A stretch of DNA of 64,000 nucleotides, taken from the NCBI RefSeq assembly GCF_017313085.1, contig NZ_JAFLNF010000003.1, positions 372,001 through 436,000 of the forward strand. Direction: 5' to 3'. The notes under the pieces were generated by a model. The model ran no database searches. It saw only the letters and a program-made list of their open reading frames with translations, and had not been told where the DNA came from. The position numbers and the translations under genes are program-made. Below, one piece after another: positions 60,979 through 64,000 of the stretch. The stretch's first letter is position 1. The number at the start of each line of letters is the position of its first letter. This DNA comes from Roseibium limicola (lineage in GTDB: Bacteria; Pseudomonadota; Alphaproteobacteria; Rhizobiales; Stappiaceae).

Positions 60979-61470
60979 ATTCAGCCGCTGAGTGTTGCCA
61001 ATTTCCTGAGCTTTCATTTCATGAAACGCCCTTCGATCGCAAGCCATCTGGCCAGATGGGATACGACACCGGGCTCGTTCGTTATTTCCCCTCTCCCGCA
61101 CGTTGGCCCAAACATTTGAGAACGAGAAAACCCAGGACCCAGCGTATCGGTTCGAGTTTTATACAGGTTCAATTCCTTATACCCGCTTATCCACAAACCG
61201 GATTTCCCGCCAAATTCTGCGCTTTGATATCACCTCCGGACGTTTCCCAAGGCGTGTCGAAATTTGTTTCCCAGACAAAAATGCAAAAACAACAAAGAGC
61301 GCTTGCACGGCTTCGGGACTTATGGCAAAAGCCCCTCATTCCGGACGGCATCGCCGCCGGGGCACAGCACTGACTGGCCTTCAAGGTCTTCTGTTTCAGG
61401 CACTTAACCAAAGTCCTCATAACAGAATATAGCAGCTCTCAAGAGCTACAAGAAGTCAGACAGCATCGAT
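60979..61470. other. Intergenic region before tRNA-Thr, with a single DnaA-box match
   Basis: No gene was recognised in these 492 bases. They include a perfect match to the DnaA box, TTATCCACA (61187-61195), but only one. The bases just before 61471 should contain the tRNA-Thr promoter. Confidence 0.45.
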
Positions 61471-61545
<75 letters not shown>

Positions 61546-61753
61546 TTTATTTCAAAATGAAATCAATATCTTTTGCGAAGCAGCTGGTTTTTCCTTGCGA
61601 TTTGCCTGGCATGAACAAGCTGTCACAGCGTCTCTCTCAACACGCCCGACCAGCCCCGAGTTTACTGCCGTCTCCGAGCTGCGACAGCGCGCCAACGCAG
61701 TTTCGGCGCAGCACGGATCGCCGCTTGAGAGCGTGGGGTTGTGTGGGACCTGC

Positions 61754-62665
61754 TTAAACCACGCGCAAGTCGGGGGACATGGCCCGTCCCGCCAAGGCAG
61801 AATGCTGGGTCTCGGCTTTTTCCAGAAGTCCCGAGAGGTGCTCACCAAGATAGTCGACAATCGGCGACTGCTTTTTGGCCTGAGTGTAGATTGCCAGGCG
61901 GGTCGCCGGCAGTGGCGGAAACCCATCCTGTTCTTTCAGAACCTTGAAGCCATCGAGGATCGCACCAGCAGGAAGCGGACAGATACCGGCCCCCGACTGC
62001 ACTGCGACCTGGGCTGCGGCGACACTGGACGTCGTGATCCGCTCATACCAATGACGGCCTGCTCGAGAGAGAGCCTTGAAGGTCATCTCCCTGAAGGGGC
62101 ATGGCTCTGGAAACAAGATCAGCGGAAGCGGATCGACAAGCGGACAGATGTCACTCACCGCCCAATGCAATGGCTCCTCAACGACGCGGTTCGGTTCTGC
62201 CTTCGACGGATTGACCAGGGCGAGCGCGAGGTTGATCTCATTACTTGATAGCCGGTCATGCAAGGTGGCGCTGTCGGCAACAGTCATCTGCAACTTAACG
62301 TTTGGATGCGCGCGCACGAAATTGCAGAAAATCGATTGCAACTGCCCGGTCGCGTACCACTCCGGTAGGCCCACATGAACGGTGCCGGTCAATTCCGGCG
62401 CAGAGAGACGCATGCGCGCCTCTTCGTGCGTCTTCAGGATTTCGGTGGCATGCTGGTACAGGATCCGCCCGGCGGGGGTCAGGTTCATCGTTCTGGCCGT
62501 CCGCTCGATCAGCGGTTTGCCGACACGATCCTCCAACCGCCTGAGCTGAGTACTGACACACGGTTGGGTTCGGTTCAATTTGCTCCCAGCATGAGTGACA
62601 TTTCCGCTTTCCGCGACCGCCACAAATGCTTCCAGCAATTCGATATTGAAACGTCCGATAGTCAT
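61754..62665 (-). CDS. LysR-family transcriptional regulator
   Basis: The 303-residue protein has the N-terminal LysR helix-turn-helix (LEAFVAVAESGNVTHAGSKL, with QPCVSTQLRRLEDRVGKPL) and a C-terminal substrate-binding domain. ATG 62665 starts the conserved part; the longer frame to 62719 is not needed. It is divergent, at a 201-bp gap, from an EgtD-like methyltransferase gene, so by LysR custom it is the likely activator of that gene and of the MFS gene that follows. Confidence 0.92.
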   Translation of the reverse strand: MTIGRFNIELLEAFVAVAESGNVTHAGSKLNRTQPCVSTQLRRLEDRVGKPLIERTARTMNLTPAGRILYQHATEILKTHEEARMRLSAPELTGTVHVGLPEWYATGQLQSIFCNFVRAHPNVKLQMTVADSATLHDRLSSNEINLALALVNPSKAEPNRVVEEPLHWAVSDICPLVDPLPLILFPEPCPFREMTFKALSRAGRHWYERITTSSVAAAQVAVQSGAGICPLPAGAILDGFKVLKEQDGFPPLPATRLAIYTQAKKQSPIVDYLGEHLSGLLEKAETQHSALAGRAMSPDLRVV

Positions 62666-62866
62666 CCTGCGCAGCCTCCGCACTTCTGGCCCAGACCCTA
62701 CGTCCAAGGCACCATTCACGCCTGTTCAGAGGTACCTGGCGCAAGGCTCACCCGTGATTTGCAAGCATAACGTTTCATTATGGGTCGATTCAATTAAAAA
62801 TTTAGAGGGCCGGTCAAAAGCTCGTATTCCGGGAGCATAGTTTCTTTTCTCAAGGTGGGTATTGCC

Positions 62867-63901
62867 ATGTCCGTTGCGCATACAATGAGCTTAATCGACA
62901 TCATCGAGACGCCAGAGCGACCAATCACGTTGCAGCAAAAAGTCCAAAAGACCATTGCATCCCATACAGAATTTTCGCTGAACCGGATCGTGACCCAGGA
63001 CAACCGGGTCAAATATGCCCGACCCGACGGGGAGGATACTCCCCACGACCATCTGAATGAAGTGTTTCAGCTGATGCGTCAGTTGAATGAGGTCGGCGTG
63101 AGCTCTCACTCCCTTGGGCGCACACGCGCAGGTGGCATGTCTTTTCGCAAGGCGCTGGAACAGGCCTGCGCCCAAATTGCTGCCGATCTGAACGGACGCG
63201 CGCTGGTTTATGTGGAACTTGGACCAGAACCGGTGAAGACGGGATTTGTCCTGAAGACCCTGGCACAGCTCGGTGTCAGCATCGACCGCTATATTGCCGT
63301 CGACATCAATCCCAAGTCGGCAGCACCGATGCGGGCCAATCTTGAAAAGATCATCCCCGGCACCCCAATGCAGTTCGTCACGGCTGCCTTCGAGACCATT
63401 CGGCTGGAAACATTGCTGGAGCCTGAAGCCCCGCCTGCGCTTATCACAATGCTCGGTTTTCAGGAAGGCAATGATGACCCCTTCACTGTCAATGGATGGC
63501 TGCGTGACATCGCCCGGCAAGGTGATCTGCTCCTGTCGGAGAGCCAACTTTATCGCCGCAATGAGGTCTCCAAGATCCCGGCCTTTTATGGCCACGCCGC
63601 CATGCAACGGTTTTCCCGCATAGCATTCGAGCAAGCCATAGACCGCACGGCACCGACCTTGAACCGCTTTTTCCTGCTCCCTGTCACCTTTCAGGACGGA
63701 GAAAGTGCCCAGGTCGCCATTCTTGGCGAGGAGTTTACTCACTCAACCTATGGGCGCTCCTTGCACGTTTCCAACTTCTGCCTGAAACTAACCGCCGATC
63801 AGTATCGTCATTACCGGCAGCACGGCAGCTATTTCGAAATCATCGGCGAGAGTTTTACAGATGACGAGACCCTTCACTTCCAGCTCTCCCGCCGGACTTG
63901 A
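62867..63901 (+). CDS. EgtD-like SAM-dependent methyltransferase (Methyltransf_33 type)
   Basis: The 344-residue protein has the fold pattern of the histidine-specific methyltransferase family: VYVELGPEPVKTGFVLKTL as the SAM loop near residue 115, YIAVDINPKSAAPMRANLE as the next SAM-contact strand, and ITMLGFQEGNDDPFTVNGWL. The family includes EgtD (histidine betaine, ergothioneine pathway) and fungal amine methyltransferases. No egtB lies in the window and the C-terminal substrate-site Glu/Ser pattern of EgtD is not evident, so the substrate is open. ATG 62867 follows GGTGGG. It overlaps the MFS gene downstream and is divergent from a LysR gene. Confidence 0.7.
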   Translation: MSVAHTMSLIDIIETPERPITLQQKVQKTIASHTEFSLNRIVTQDNRVKYARPDGEDTPHDHLNEVFQLMRQLNEVGVSSHSLGRTRAGGMSFRKALEQACAQIAADLNGRALVYVELGPEPVKTGFVLKTLAQLGVSIDRYIAVDINPKSAAPMRANLEKIIPGTPMQFVTAAFETIRLETLLEPEAPPALITMLGFQEGNDDPFTVNGWLRDIARQGDLLLSESQLYRRNEVSKIPAFYGHAAMQRFSRIAFEQAIDRTAPTLNRFFLLPVTFQDGESAQVAILGEEFTHSTYGRSLHVSNFCLKLTADQYRHYRQHGSYFEIIGESFTDDETLHFQLSRRT

Positions 63902-64000
63902 GCCACCACTGCTGAAAGCTCGCGGCCTGACGGCCGCGGGCCTTGCCATTGTGGCGGCAACCTACGGGCTGGCGCGCTATTGCTTCGGGCTCTTTCTGCC
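63861..64000 (+). CDS. MFS transporter, N-terminal part (cut by window edge)
   Basis: From ATG 63861 an open frame runs off the right edge (46 residues), overlapping the methyltransferase gene by 41 bases. After a Pro-rich lead (residues 1-21) it continues GLTAAGLAIVAATYGLARYC, which matches the first helix of YbfB/YjiJ-type MFS transporters. The overlap implies translational coupling, and export or import of the methyltransferase product is a reasonable guess. Too little is visible to say more. Confidence 0.6.
   Translation, partial: MTRPFTSSSPAGLEPPLLKARGLTAAGLAIVAATYGLARYCFGLFL

Overview
The window looks like chromosomal DNA of an alphaproteobacterium in the order Hyphomicrobiales (Rhizobiales), most like Stappiaceae such as Roseibium or Labrenzia. 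The support is a BA14K-family protein, DUF2585/UPF0314, UPF0262 and DUF2948 proteins, the murA-DUF2948-hisD-UPF0262-phosphatase-infA-maf-yacG neighbourhood, a minCDE operon, a malonate TRAP cluster ordered matPQMAB, and many TRAP, ABC and GntR systems. The genus is inference; no rRNA gene is present.

Layout. 1-5815: malonate uptake and use (matB, cut by the window edge, then matA, matM, matQ, matP on the minus strand, with the GntR regulator matR divergent and a palindromic operator between). 5921-8728: hemolysin III-type membrane protein, Tat/lipobox L,D-transpeptidase, M19 dipeptidase. 8729-9623: gene-poor stretch with possible remnants. 9624-15943: GntR regulator convergent with a five-component oligopeptide ABC operon. 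16185-25580: BA14K protein, Uup-like ABC-F ATPase, a tandem 235-bp palindromic repeat, a flavin reductase, two rRNA-modification genes, an MFS transporter, an exported alpha/beta hydrolase and an orphan ParA. 25903-31285: two paralogous MHYT-GGDEF-EAL proteins around a methyltransferase. 31538-36029: prfC, DUF2585 and minCDE. 36266-45949: IclR, a divergent ArsR/MFS pair with two matching operators, then a GntR regulator divergent from a branched-chain-type ABC operon ending in an aldehyde dehydrogenase. 46290-47724: a small HTH-like protein, a glutathione transferase and tRNA-Phe. 48093-52630: a TPR/beta-barrel outer-membrane protein followed by a large exported FecR-domain protein with a Slam-cargo-like C-terminus. 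52787-60978: 5'-nucleotidase and the yacG-to-murA housekeeping block. 61471-64000: tRNA-Thr, LysR, an EgtD-like methyltransferase and the start of an MFS gene.

The best candidate for an under-described system is the two-gene unit at 48093-52630. It resembles a type XI (Slam) secretion pair whose cargo carries an N-terminal FecR domain, a Pro-rich spacer and a TbpB-like C-terminal region. Next are the EgtD-like methyltransferase/MFS pair at 62867-64000 and the family of palindromic intergenic repeats seen at 18829-19436 and 40974-41047, whose hairpin arms differ by paired changes.

All calls come from reading the sequence and from memory of protein families. No database search was run, so specificities are inference.
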